A stretch of DNA of 64,000 nt, taken from NCBI RefSeq assembly GCF_965218685.1, contig NZ_OZ244657.1:1736001-1800000 (forward strand), read 5' to 3'. The DNA is from Thalassobius sp965218685. GTDB lineage: Bacteria > Pseudomonadota > Alphaproteobacteria > Rhodobacterales > Rhodobacteraceae. Position numbers and translations under genes: made by a program. Below the pieces are notes generated by a model. The model saw only the letters and a program-made list of their open reading frames with translations. It was not told the DNA's origin and made no database searches. Shown piece after piece: positions 15,733 through 24,116 of the stretch. Every line of letters begins with the position of its first letter. Positions within the stretch are counted from its first letter, which is position 1.

Positions 15733-17013
15733 CTAGAACAGCGCGTGGGTTGCCAGCATGCCGACCACAAGCAGCAGGTCAGCGGCAAGGAAGGGCAGGA
15801 TACCCGCGAAGATCTGTTCAAGCTTCACGAAATCCTTCGCGACCGAGTGGATAACGAATACGTTTAACCCCACTGGTGGCGTGATCATCCCGATCTCAAG
15901 CAGTTTGGCCAGCAGGATGCCGAACCAGATCACGTCGATGCCCATGTCCTTGATCAGCGGCAGAAACAGCGGCAGCGTCAGCAGCATGGCGCCGATCGGT
16001 TCCAGGAACATGCCCAGGGCCAGATAGATCAGCGTGATCAGGATCAGGATGCCCAGAACACCCAGGCCCAGGCTTTCGATGCCGGTCCCGATCCAGCGCG
16101 ACAGGCCGGACAGCGCGACCAGGCGGGTGAACAGGTTGGCCCCGATGGCGATCATGAACAACGAGCCCGAGGACAGCAGCGTATCCACGCAGCTTTCGCT
16201 GAACAGCTTCCACGTCAGAGTGCGGCGCGCGATGCCGATGACGATGGCGATGATGGCGCCCACGGCCCCGGCCTCGGTTGCGGTGAACAGACCCGAGAAC
16301 AGGCCACCAAACACGACAACGATCATCAGCAGCACAGGCCAGACCTCGCGCAGGCCATCCATGCGTTCCTCCCAGGTGGAGGCGGCGGCGCGGGGCAGGC
16401 GCTCGGGTGCCAGAACATAGCTGATCATCACAGCGGCGATATACAGTGCCAACGAGATCACGCCGACCACAAGGCCACCCATGAACAGCTTGGTGATGGA
16501 CACCTCGGCCTGGATGCCGAACAGGATCAGCAGGATCGAGGGTGGGATCAGCGCGCCAATGGTGCCGCCGGCGGCGACAGATCCGGTCGCAATACGGATG
16601 TCATAGCCCTGACGGTGCATTTCCGGCACAGCGATCCGGCCGATAGCAGCCGAACAGGCAATCGAGGACCCGGTGACAGCTGCAAAACCGCCAGCACCTG
16701 CCAGCGAAGCGATGGCCAGGCCGCCGGGCATCCAGCCCAGCCACGCACGGGCGCCTTCGAACATGCCGCGCGTCAGCCCCGAGTGATAGGCCACATAGCC
16801 CATGAGCAAGAACATCGGCACCGAGGACAGCGTCCAACTGGCCGCAAAGTTATAGGGAACGGTGGACAGCATCGACATGGCAGGGCGATCGCCCACCACG
16901 GCCCAGATGCCCACAAAGGAAACAAAGACCAGTGCTACGGCAATCGGCACGCGCAGCATGATCAAGGCCAGTACGCCAACGACGCACAGGATACCAATCG
17001 TCATCGGATCCAT
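15733..17013 (-). CDS. TRAP transporter large permease (DctM family)
   Basis: A 426-residue very hydrophobic protein with about 12 to 13 membrane helices, the sodium-driven translocation subunit of a TRAP transporter. Typical DctM blocks are visible, such as GGFAAVTGSSIACSAAIGRI, GGTIGALIPPS and the C-terminal PPVGLNVFVI. It follows the small permease with a one-base gap, so both are made together. The substrate is set by the DctP subunit and cannot be read, but the nearby CoA ligase and acyl-CoA operon make an organic acid likely. Confidence 0.95.
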   Translation of the reverse strand: MDPMTIGILCVVGVLALIMLRVPIAVALVFVSFVGIWAVVGDRPAMSMLSTVPYNFAASWTLSSVPMFLLMGYVAYHSGLTRGMFEGARAWLGWMPGGLAIASLAGAGGFAAVTGSSIACSAAIGRIAVPEMHRQGYDIRIATGSVAAGGTIGALIPPSILLILFGIQAEVSITKLFMGGLVVGVISLALYIAAVMISYVLAPERLPRAAASTWEERMDGLREVWPVLLMIVVVFGGLFSGLFTATEAGAVGAIIAIVIGIARRTLTWKLFSESCVDTLLSSGSLFMIAIGANLFTRLVALSGLSRWIGTGIESLGLGVLGILILITLIYLALGMFLEPIGAMLLTLPLFLPLIKDMGIDVIWFGILLAKLLEIGMITPPVGLNVFVIHSVAKDFVKLEQIFAGILPFLAADLLLVVGMLATHALF

Positions 17014-17014
17014 A

Positions 17015-17551
17015 TTACTTTTCCTCTTCGATCGGTTCGGTGATCATCATCGTGTCCGCATGGACGTCTTTGAAACGGCCGGTGAATACCTGATAAAGGC
17101 GCATCAGCACCACGATGAACATCAGCCCGAAGCACACAGGCAGGATCCATGTGCCCGGCCAGGTATAGAAATCCATTGTCCCGGCCTCGACATAGGCGCC
17201 GCGGCTGGTTTTGCTGACAGCTTCACGGAAGGTGCCAAAGGCCAGGATGCCATAGACAAACAGCGACAGGACAAAACCCAACCCATAGATCGGGGTATGC
17301 GTCCATTTCGGCATCATATCGGTAAAGATAGAGGCCTCGACATGGCGACGCTGAAGCTCGGCATAGGCAATGGGCAGAAAGCTGACTGCCAGCATGTAAT
17401 ATTTAGAGACGAGTTCTGCGGTGGCCGGAAAGCCGGCTCCCATCAGATTGCGCATCGCCACGTCGATAACGATCTGAAGCGCCATCAGAATTAAGATGGC
17501 GCTTCCGACCCATTTCGTCGTGGCCGCGATGAAACGGTCCGCGAAATGCAT
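17015..17551 (-). CDS. TRAP transporter small permease (DctQ family)
   Basis: A 178-residue protein with four membrane helices (about residues 14-36, 50-70, 88-110 and 135-157), the small subunit that docks with DctM in the inner membrane. RNLMGAGFPATAELVSKYYM fits the conserved centre of the family. It sits 6 bp downstream of the binding-protein gene and one base before the large permease, in the common P-Q-M order. Confidence 0.92.
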   Translation of the reverse strand: MHFADRFIAATTKWVGSAILILMALQIVIDVAMRNLMGAGFPATAELVSKYYMLAVSFLPIAYAELQRRHVEASIFTDMMPKWTHTPIYGLGFVLSLFVYGILAFGTFREAVSKTSRGAYVEAGTMDFYTWPGTWILPVCFGLMFIVVLMRLYQVFTGRFKDVHADTMMITEPIEEEK

Positions 17552-17557
17552 GGTGAC

Positions 17558-18667
17558 TTACAGACCGTACTTCGAGTAGTCGATCTTGTCCCAGATCTCG
17601 GCAAAGCGCAGCTCGGCCAGTTCGGCCTCGGTGCTGACGTTCTGGACCAGACCTTCCCACTTGGTCAGCAGGGCTTCGTAACGGGCAATTTTCTCAGCCG
17701 CGTTGGTCACGCCACGCTTTTCCAGGGTCGCAGCAGCCGATTTCAGGTGCGCGGCGCGGAATTCTGCGCCTTTGGCCTTCATCTCGTCGCTGGGGGTGAT
17801 GAATTCGATACCCTTCTCAGCACCGGTGGCGCGGGCTTCGTTGGTCTTGTCGATCCAGCTTTGGATGCCGATGGTCTGTGCGTACTGACCAGCGTGGGCC
17901 AGTGCCTTGCGGTCCTCGGCGGACATGCGGTCCCACAGGATGTTCGACACGTTGGTCATGGCTGCTGCGTTGAACACGCCCTGGTCAACCAGGGTGACAG
18001 CTTTGACAACGTCATACAGCTGAGCGTTCTTCAGGTCGGCAACCGACGAGTAGGTCGCGTCGATCACGCCCGAGGACAGACCTTCGAACAGTTCCGACGA
18101 GGGCATCTGAACCGGCTCGGCGCCCATGCTTTCAACGAAGCGGGTAAAGACCGAACCCGCAGTACGGATGCGCAGGCCTTTCATGTCTTCCAGACCGTTG
18201 ATCGGCTTGGTCGACAGGAACTGGTAGTTGGTGGTTGCGTCCGACCCCAGGAAGACGTGGCCGTTGGCTTTGAACTCGGCCTGGCACTCGGCGCAGGTGG
18301 CGATGTATTCGGTCACAGCCGAGGCGATGGCGCGGTTGTCGGTGCCCAGGATGGACAGCTCGCCGACCAGGCCGCTTTCGGGATAGTCAGCAGCGAAGTA
18401 AGGCAGGATGATCGGACCCATGTCCGAGATGCCGTCGCGCAGACCGGTGTTCATTTCGTTGGGGGCCAGCAGGCCCGACGGGGTGTCATAGCCAGTCCAG
18501 CGACCGTCGGTCAGCTCGGTCATTTTGGCGAACAAGGCGGGGTAGCCGTCGGTGGCCAGCACGTGGCTGGGACCAAAGGACGAGGTCGCGCGGATTTCTT
18601 CGGCGACCGCGGGAACGGCGACGGCGGCGCTCAGCACTGCTGCCGAAAATACGTGTTTCAGGTTCAT
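17558..18667 (-). CDS. TRAP transporter substrate-binding protein (DctP family)
   Basis: A 369-residue periplasmic solute receptor with a signal peptide (MNLKHVFSAAVLSAAVAVPAVAEE). The family's central block MKGLRIRTAGSVFTRFVESMGAEPVQMPSSE (residues about 160-190, shown only in part) includes the conserved Arg that holds the ligand carboxylate. Length is slightly above the usual 330. It heads the three-gene TRAP operon, with a strong AGGGAGGG ribosome binding site. Ligand unknown; a carboxylic acid fits the conserved Arg and the neighbouring acid-activating operon. Confidence 0.94.
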   Translation of the reverse strand: MNLKHVFSAAVLSAAVAVPAVAEEIRATSSFGPSHVLATDGYPALFAKMTELTDGRWTGYDTPSGLLAPNEMNTGLRDGISDMGPIILPYFAADYPESGLVGELSILGTDNRAIASAVTEYIATCAECQAEFKANGHVFLGSDATTNYQFLSTKPINGLEDMKGLRIRTAGSVFTRFVESMGAEPVQMPSSELFEGLSSGVIDATYSSVADLKNAQLYDVVKAVTLVDQGVFNAAAMTNVSNILWDRMSAEDRKALAHAGQYAQTIGIQSWIDKTNEARATGAEKGIEFITPSDEMKAKGAEFRAAHLKSAAATLEKRGVTNAAEKIARYEALLTKWEGLVQNVSTEAELAELRFAEIWDKIDYSKYGL

Positions 18668-18940
18668 TTGTATCCCTCCCTAGGGCATCTGAAAGTGTTC
18701 CTTGGCTTCGGGCACAGCGTCGCCGTTACCGGAATCAGGTGATCCGGCAGAAGGGGCGGCGTTGCTGACGCAAAGCTTCGGGCCATTTGTCCGGTGCTAA
18801 GGTGCGGTGGCACCTTTGGTCTCAAGTCCTCCGAGTGACCAGACCGGGTGAGATGGATAATACATAAAGCAGATCAATTTTAAATTGCTCTAGGCATGAA
18901 TTGTATGCATGGAGGAACATCGGTGTGGTCGATGAAGGGT
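18668..18940. other. 273-bp gene-free region upstream of TRAP operon, with inverted repeats
   Basis: No gene was found. AAGGTGC/GCACCTT (18799-18805 with 18810-18816, 4-base loop) is a perfect hairpin, and CAATTT-T-AAATTG (18875-18887) is a palindrome in an A/T-rich stretch that probably holds the dctP promoter. TGTATGCAT at 18902-18910 resembles GntR-type half sites. None can be tied to a known regulator. Confidence 0.45.
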
Positions 18941-19738
18941 CTAATCACGAGCGGATAACCCGCGCAGAAGCGCCTGGATGGCACGTGGGGCAGTCAGGTC
19001 TGCATCCTCTGGCGCGGCATCCAAGGCACTTTCGACATCCTTGACGAGAATTGCAATGCTATTGTCTGTCTCCAGCCCGTCGCGGGCAAATTCGATCTGA
19101 TCGAAATTCGAGGCGAACCAGTTCTGCCCAGAAGAATCATGCATCAACTTCAGTAGGGCCTGGGTATCCAGATCGGCCTGGTCCGCCCAATCCAGCACCA
19201 TCCGGGTCAGCGCCGTATTTGCCGCCGCCAGAATGTTATTCAGCACCTTGGCCTGCATACCGCTGCCAAAGGGGCCCATCCTGTGAAAATGCGTGCCCAT
19301 CGCGTCGAACAAAGGTTGGGCGGCGTTCAGCTCGGCCGGGTCCCCGCCCAACATGAAGGACAGCCGCCGTTCCTGCGCGGCAATCGCGGCCCCGGACATT
19401 GGGGCATCAATCAGCGTGACATGGGCAGGAAGGCGATCGCGCAGCGCGCGGACGTATTTGGGCGACAGCGTCGACGAGATGATCACGCGTTGCAGCGTGG
19501 CGCTGGCCGAGAAACTCTGGGCGCCAAACAGCACGTCCTCGGTCTGGTCGATGTCGCGCACGACCGAAATCAGCGTATGCAGCCCCTTGGCAAACTTGTC
19601 GCGTGGCAGCATCAGAGGCGCCAGATCGCCAAACCCATCGGCGGGCTTTACGTCATATCCGCGCGCATCGAACCCGGCCGCATGCAAAGCAGCCAGCATC
19701 GGCGCGCCCATCCGACCGCAACCGGCAAGGCCGATCAC
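18941..19738 (-). CDS. NAD(P)-dependent beta-hydroxyacid dehydrogenase-like protein
   Basis: A 265-residue protein of the 3-hydroxyisobutyrate dehydrogenase family. It shows the cofactor motif VIGLAGCGRMGAPM, the substrate motif DAPMSGA and the catalytic-lysine region KVLNNILAAAN. The best start is GTG at 19738, which overlaps the stop of the upstream ATPase gene (GTGA); the first ATG, at 19777, lies 43 bp inside that gene. It is a little shorter than the usual 290 residues. Its substrate is unknown. Being the last gene of the tad transcription unit suggests coupled expression, not necessarily a role in pili. Confidence 0.82.
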   Translation of the reverse strand: MIGLAGCGRMGAPMLAALHAAGFDARGYDVKPADGFGDLAPLMLPRDKFAKGLHTLISVVRDIDQTEDVLFGAQSFSASATLQRVIISSTLSPKYVRALRDRLPAHVTLIDAPMSGAAIAAQERRLSFMLGGDPAELNAAQPLFDAMGTHFHRMGPFGSGMQAKVLNNILAAANTALTRMVLDWADQADLDTQALLKLMHDSSGQNWFASNFDQIEFARDGLETDNSIAILVKDVESALDAAPEDADLTAPRAIQALLRGLSARD

Positions 19739-21051
19739 TTCACGATGACTTCGTCCTTCACGAACATGTTCGCCCATGCGCGGTCAATCAGCTCCGGTGA
19801 CATCTGGTAGGGGATGCCCTCAAACTCGCAGATCGAGATCATCTGATCAATCAGGAAGATCGGTTGGTAATTCGCATAGACGTTGTCGATGGTCGGGTAT
19901 TTGTTCTGCAGCAGGTGCACCAGCGACGGCTCGTCCAGGGGCATGCCCTTCTTGCGCGCGACCAGCGCGAAAATCTTCAGGAAGTTTTCCTGGCTTGGCC
20001 CGTCGATCTTGATCTTGAAGAAGATACGGCGCAGGGCGGCCTGGTCGAAAATCTCGTTCGGGTGGAAGTTGGTTGAAAAGATCACCAGCGTGTCAAACGG
20101 GACCTCGAATTTTTCACCCGATTGCAGGGCAAGGATGTCCTTGCCTTCTTCCAGCGGAACGATCCAGCGGTTGACCAGCGATTGCGGCGGCTCAGCCTGG
20201 CGGCCAAGGTCGTCCACGATGAAAATCCCGCCCGAGGATTTGAATTGCAGCGGCGCCTGATAGGTGCGGGCCGTGGGGTTATAGACCAGGTCCAGCATAT
20301 CCAGCGACAGCTCGCCCCCGGTGATGACGGTGGGCCGGTCGCAGCGGACATAGCGCGTATCAAAGGTCACGCGGCGGCGCAGACTGTTGGGATCGTCTTT
20401 TTCAACCTCGGCGGCCGAGTGCACGATCGGGTCGTAAACGGTGATCACCTGACCAGAGTACTCAATGGCGCGCGGGACATAGATCTTATCCCCCATCGCG
20501 TCGCGAATTCCGTTCGAGATCGAGGATTTCCCGTTGCCCGGCGGGCCGTACATCAGGATTGACCGGCCCGAGCTGACAGCCGGCCCCAGATTGCCCAGCA
20601 GATCAGGCGGCAGCACCAGGTGACCCATGGCGTCGGTCAGTTGCTGGCGGGTGATCTGGATATTGCGAATGGACTGGCGTTTGACCTGCTCGCGGTAAAC
20701 ATCCATGGGAACGGGCATGGCGCCGAAATACTCAGACTGAGACAGCGCATCCAGCGCTCGGGCCTTTCCGGCATCGGTCAATTGGTAACCCATTTCGTTG
20801 CCGTTATTGGCGTTCAGGGTGCCTGTGGCTTCTAGCAGGCGCTGTTCGCGGCTCATGTCCACCAGTTCTTGCGTGACGCGGCGGGGCAGGCAGACGGCCT
20901 CGGCAATCTCGGTTACGAGGGTCACGTTCTTGCGGAACATGGTCTTCAGCAGGATGTCCCGCATCATCGGCAGAGGCAGCTGCATGTCCTCCAGATCAAC
21001 CGGAGGCGGGGGCGGGGTCACACCAGTGCTTTGTGGGGCTTGCATGTTCAT
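19735..21051 (-). CDS. AAA-type ATPase at the end of the tad locus
   Basis: A 438-residue protein. After a Pro-rich start and a probable winged-helix segment (residues about 30-110) comes an ATPase core with Walker A GPPGNGKSS (near 170), a Walker B IFIVDDLGRQ (near 280), and a sensor-like TLVIFSTNFHPNEIF. The C-terminal part is helical. This is not TadA or TadZ; it is an uncharacterised ATPase often seen beside tad genes in Rhodobacteraceae, to my knowledge. It lies 83 bp after the prepilin peptidase gene. Its role in pilus assembly or regulation is unproven. Confidence 0.75.
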   Translation of the reverse strand: MNMQAPQSTGVTPPPPPVDLEDMQLPLPMMRDILLKTMFRKNVTLVTEIAEAVCLPRRVTQELVDMSREQRLLEATGTLNANNGNEMGYQLTDAGKARALDALSQSEYFGAMPVPMDVYREQVKRQSIRNIQITRQQLTDAMGHLVLPPDLLGNLGPAVSSGRSILMYGPPGNGKSSISNGIRDAMGDKIYVPRAIEYSGQVITVYDPIVHSAAEVEKDDPNSLRRRVTFDTRYVRCDRPTVITGGELSLDMLDLVYNPTARTYQAPLQFKSSGGIFIVDDLGRQAEPPQSLVNRWIVPLEEGKDILALQSGEKFEVPFDTLVIFSTNFHPNEIFDQAALRRIFFKIKIDGPSQENFLKIFALVARKKGMPLDEPSLVHLLQNKYPTIDNVYANYQPIFLIDQMISICEFEGIPYQMSPELIDRAWANMFVKDEVIVK

Positions 21052-21134
21052 AAGCGGCTATCCTGTACAGACTTCGCGATCACCGTGCCGGAACAAGGTG
21101 GCAAAAAAATGGACGTAAATGGAAAATCTGAGGG

Positions 21135-21656
21135 TCAGGCGCCGAAAATCGCGCCCAGCAGCAGATACAGCGACAAGGTCGCGGCCAGCGGCAGGCCCAT
21201 GGGGAAGTCGCGCTTGCGGCTCCAGCTTTCCCACTCGGGGGCCAGTTTGCGCAGCGGGGTGTGCTTGGCCAGACGGTGGGTCGTATAGCCAGCCAGCAGG
21301 CAGGCAGCGAACAATGCGATCAGGAATCGCAGGTCGCCAATAACAACGTAAGGTGCTGCGGCGGCTGCAAATTTTGCGTCACCGGCACCGACCAGACCAG
21401 CTGCGTTAAACAAGATGCCGACAAGCAGGATGATCACCAGATGCAGCAGTTGCCAGCCCACGGTTTGCAGCGGCATCAGGAACGGCGCGACGCCGACGAA
21501 AAGGATCGCAAGGATCATCACCGATTTGTTGGGGATGCGCATGGCCTTCATGTCCGACCAGGCCACCCAGACGCAGATCGGCAGGGTCAGGACAAAGAAC
21601 ACCAGCCCAGCAGTTGCGGGCAGGTGCATCGAGAAATCAGAGAAGAACTGCGACAC
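21135..21656 (-). CDS. cpaA: Prepilin peptidase, A24 family (CpaA/TadV)
   Basis: A 173-residue membrane aspartyl protease with about five helices. The two catalytic Asp motifs are present: WSDMKAMRIPN near residue 34 and GAGDAKF near 92. It removes the short leader of Flp pilins at the inner membrane. The start is GTG 21656, 17 bp after the upstream TPR gene; the first ATG would drop nine residues. It is the short type that lacks the N-methylation domain, as expected for tad systems. Confidence 0.9.
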   Translation of the reverse strand: MSQFFSDFSMHLPATAGLVFFVLTLPICVWVAWSDMKAMRIPNKSVMILAILFVGVAPFLMPLQTVGWQLLHLVIILLVGILFNAAGLVGAGDAKFAAAAAPYVVIGDLRFLIALFAACLLAGYTTHRLAKHTPLRKLAPEWESWSRKRDFPMGLPLAATLSLYLLLGAIFGA

Positions 21657-21673
21657 GTGTCGGGCGTCCCAGC

Positions 21674-22534
21674 CTAGTTCGACACGTTGGATTCCAGCGC
21701 CCGCAGGCTGCGTACGGCGGCCTCGAAATGCTGGGGATGAGTGTCAATCGCGTCGCGCAACAGGCCTTTGCCGGTACTGACATCACCCTGTTTCACGGCG
21801 CTAAGGCCAAGTGTGTGCAGCAGCTGAGCGCGCTCGGTCTGGGTCATCGGGATGACGGGCAGCGAATAGTTGCGCTGCGCCCCGCGCGCCAGAACAAGGT
21901 TGTTCTTTGCGGTAAAGAGTTTTTCGTCATTGCGGATCGCGTCCGAGAACAGACGCTCGGCCTCGGTGAAATCTCCGCGTGTCAGCTTCGAATAGCCCCA
22001 GTTATTCAGCACGCCAGCAGGGCGCGTGGTCAGACCCACGGCAATCTCATAGAAGCTGTCGGCCTTTTTCCATTCCTTGTTGGAATCGGCGACCATGGCT
22101 TCAAGCCGATAGCGTTTGAACGTCTCAAAAGTGGGCGGAACGGCATCCAGAACCTTGTCGGCATCGTCCCAGGCGCCCGTACGGATCAGCGCGTCAGCCA
22201 GATCCACGTGATCGTCATTGGTGGCCTCGGGGTGGGCCGAAACCTTGCGCCAGACAGGGACGGCCTCGGTCGGGCGGCTGGCCCGAACCAACGAGGTCGC
22301 AAGCCCGCGCTGCAAGTCGATCCGATCAGGGTCTTCCTTGACCGAGCGCTTGAAATAGGTGACGGCCTCGTTCGGGTCGGCGACGGTCAGCATGATGTCC
22401 GACAGGTTGTTCTGATCAACGGCGTTCACCGCCGAGATCGCACGATCAACCTCGTTCGTTCCACGCGCCTGGTCGCAGGCCGAGATGCCAAGTGCCCCAC
22501 TAAGGCACAGGATGATAGTGAATGGGTGGCGCAT
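21674..22534 (-). CDS. TPR lipoprotein, TadD-like (second copy)
   Basis: A 286-residue protein with a lipoprotein signal (MRHPFTIILCLSGALGISAC, lipobox ISAC) and several tetratricopeptide repeats between about residues 50 and 240. TadD-type TPR lipoproteins help localise or assemble the Tad secretin at the outer membrane. The start at 22534 has AAAGGA at good spacing; the longer frame has no ribosome binding site. It follows a second TPR lipoprotein gene 30 bp upstream, so the locus carries a pair. Confidence 0.85.
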   Translation of the reverse strand: MRHPFTIILCLSGALGISACDQARGTNEVDRAISAVNAVDQNNLSDIMLTVADPNEAVTYFKRSVKEDPDRIDLQRGLATSLVRASRPTEAVPVWRKVSAHPEATNDDHVDLADALIRTGAWDDADKVLDAVPPTFETFKRYRLEAMVADSNKEWKKADSFYEIAVGLTTRPAGVLNNWGYSKLTRGDFTEAERLFSDAIRNDEKLFTAKNNLVLARGAQRNYSLPVIPMTQTERAQLLHTLGLSAVKQGDVSTGKGLLRDAIDTHPQHFEAAVRSLRALESNVSN

Positions 22535-22564
22535 TTGTTGCGTCCTTTTACTGCTCTTGCCCAA

Positions 22565-23128
22565 TCATGGTATCTGGCGGATCAGATAGTCGCTGCTACC
22601 ACGCCGTACCAATTTATAATCTTGTTCTTGTTCAGCATCATAGGGGGTTTTTTCGGATTTTGCGAGTGCCAACCGCAAATTATCACGGATTGAGTCACTT
22701 TCGCCATTATCCATGGCATAGGCTTTCTGGAATATTTGGGTCGCTTCGGCGGTTTTGCCCCGCTCCATCAGCACCACGCCCAGGTTATTCCAGACCTCTG
22801 CGATGGCCTCGTCGGTGGCGACGGCGCGGCGCAGCAGGGTTTCTGCCTGGCCCAGACGGCCCAGCCCCAAGTTGGCCGAGCCCATGCCCGCAAGGATATC
22901 CACCGTCAGCCCCTGATCCAATGCAGCGCGGGTATAGGATTTCATCGCCAGTTCATATTCACCCGCGTCCATCAGGCGCTGCGCGACCAGCAGGTTGCTG
23001 ACAGCCTCGCCGCGTTTGGCAACGCCCGGGGCGGTGACCCCATCCCGAGACGCGCCGAGGCCGCCCGGAGAACAGGCGGCCAAGCTAAGCGCGATCAGCA
23101 GGGCAGTGCCCGCCTTTGCTTTGTCCAT
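22565..23128 (-). CDS. tadD: TPR lipoprotein, TadD family
   Basis: A 187-residue protein with a lipoprotein signal peptide (LLIALSLAAC, lipobox LAAC) and three to four TPR units (for example ALDQGLTVDILAGMGSANLG and AEVWNNLGVVLMERGK). TadD is the pilotin-like outer-membrane lipoprotein of Tad systems. It sits 8 bp after tadC and shortly before a longer TPR lipoprotein, in the usual tadC-tadD order. Which of the two copies does the classical TadD job cannot be decided here. Confidence 0.88.
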   Translation of the reverse strand: MDKAKAGTALLIALSLAACSPGGLGASRDGVTAPGVAKRGEAVSNLLVAQRLMDAGEYELAMKSYTRAALDQGLTVDILAGMGSANLGLGRLGQAETLLRRAVATDEAIAEVWNNLGVVLMERGKTAEATQIFQKAYAMDNGESDSIRDNLRLALAKSEKTPYDAEQEQDYKLVRRGSSDYLIRQIP

Positions 23129-23136
23129 TTATCTGC

Positions 23137-24105
23137 TCACTTGCCTAGTTCCAGAATACCAATCGCCGAGGGCGCGACCAGGATGATCAGCAGCGGCGGC
23201 ACGGTCAGGACCATTGTGGCAAGTGTCATCTTTGTCGGCAACTTGTTTGCCTTCTCTTCGGCGCGCATCACGCGTTTGTCACGCATTTCACCAGCATAAA
23301 CCCGCAGCGCTTCGGCGATCGAGGTACCAAAAGTGGCCGATTGAACCAGCACGGTCACAAAGCTGGACACGTCAGCCACGCCGCAGCGATCCCCCATGTC
23401 GGCCAGAACCGTAGCCTTGTCCTTACCTGCCTTGATCTGGTGGCTGACGACTTCGAACTCGTCGGCCAGCGCCGGAAACGCCGAGCGGATCTCGCGGGCA
23501 ACGCGGATGATCGACTGATCCAGGGACTGACCAGCCTCGACGCAGACCAGCATCATGTCCAGCGCGTCGGGGAAGCCTTCGGTGATTTGCTCCTGGCGCT
23601 GCTGCTGGCGCTTGGTAACCCAGTATTTGGGCAGCATATAGCCCGCACAACCGGGGCCAAGAATCCACATCAGGGTCTGCTGAGTGGTCGGCTCTTTGCC
23701 CGACAGGACCAGCAGGAAATACAGCGTGCCGATGGCCAGACCGGCAAGACCCAGCGCAAACTGCGAGAAGTGGTAGAAACGCACCGCGTCCTTGGTCTGA
23801 TAGCCTGCCTGCATCAGCTTTTGCTGAACGGCCGAGTATTCTTTTTCGTTCTTGGGCTCCAGGAAGTTCGAGTATTTCTCGAGCTTGTCGTTGCTTTTTG
23901 CTGTCCGCAACGACGCCTGTGCTTTGGTTTCCTTCTTCTTTCGCCGCTCGGGCGCTTCGTTCAGCTTTTCCAGAGGGTCGGATTTCTGGTTCAAGAAGAT
24001 CATCACCGCGGCAACGATCAGCGCAAGGGCCAGGAAACCGATCAGCAGAAGAGGGCCAATCGCGCCCAGCTCGGGGCCCAGAAGAGAGGTAAAGATATCG
24101 TCCAT
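23137..24105 (-). CDS. tadC: Tad pilus inner-membrane platform protein TadC
   Basis: A 322-residue GspF-family membrane protein. It has an N-terminal helix (residues about 17-38), a charged Lys/Glu-rich segment, two central helices and a T2SSF domain containing FPDALDMMLVCVEAGQSL, with a C-terminal helix. It forms the inner-membrane platform with TadB and contacts the TadA ATPase. It is 11 bp downstream of tadB. Confidence 0.93.
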   Translation of the reverse strand: MDDIFTSLLGPELGAIGPLLLIGFLALALIVAAVMIFLNQKSDPLEKLNEAPERRKKKETKAQASLRTAKSNDKLEKYSNFLEPKNEKEYSAVQQKLMQAGYQTKDAVRFYHFSQFALGLAGLAIGTLYFLLVLSGKEPTTQQTLMWILGPGCAGYMLPKYWVTKRQQQRQEQITEGFPDALDMMLVCVEAGQSLDQSIIRVAREIRSAFPALADEFEVVSHQIKAGKDKATVLADMGDRCGVADVSSFVTVLVQSATFGTSIAEALRVYAGEMRDKRVMRAEEKANKLPTKMTLATMVLTVPPLLIILVAPSAIGILELGK

Positions 24106-24116
24106 GGCGTTTTTCC

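Noticed and set aside
14772..15821. 349-codon minus-strand open frame
   Set aside because: Antisense to the LysR gene and without family motifs.
19739..19777. ATG 19777 as start of the dehydrogenase
   Set aside because: It lies 43 bp inside the ATPase gene; GTG 19738 begins right at the Rossmann strand and gives a tidy 4-bp overlap.
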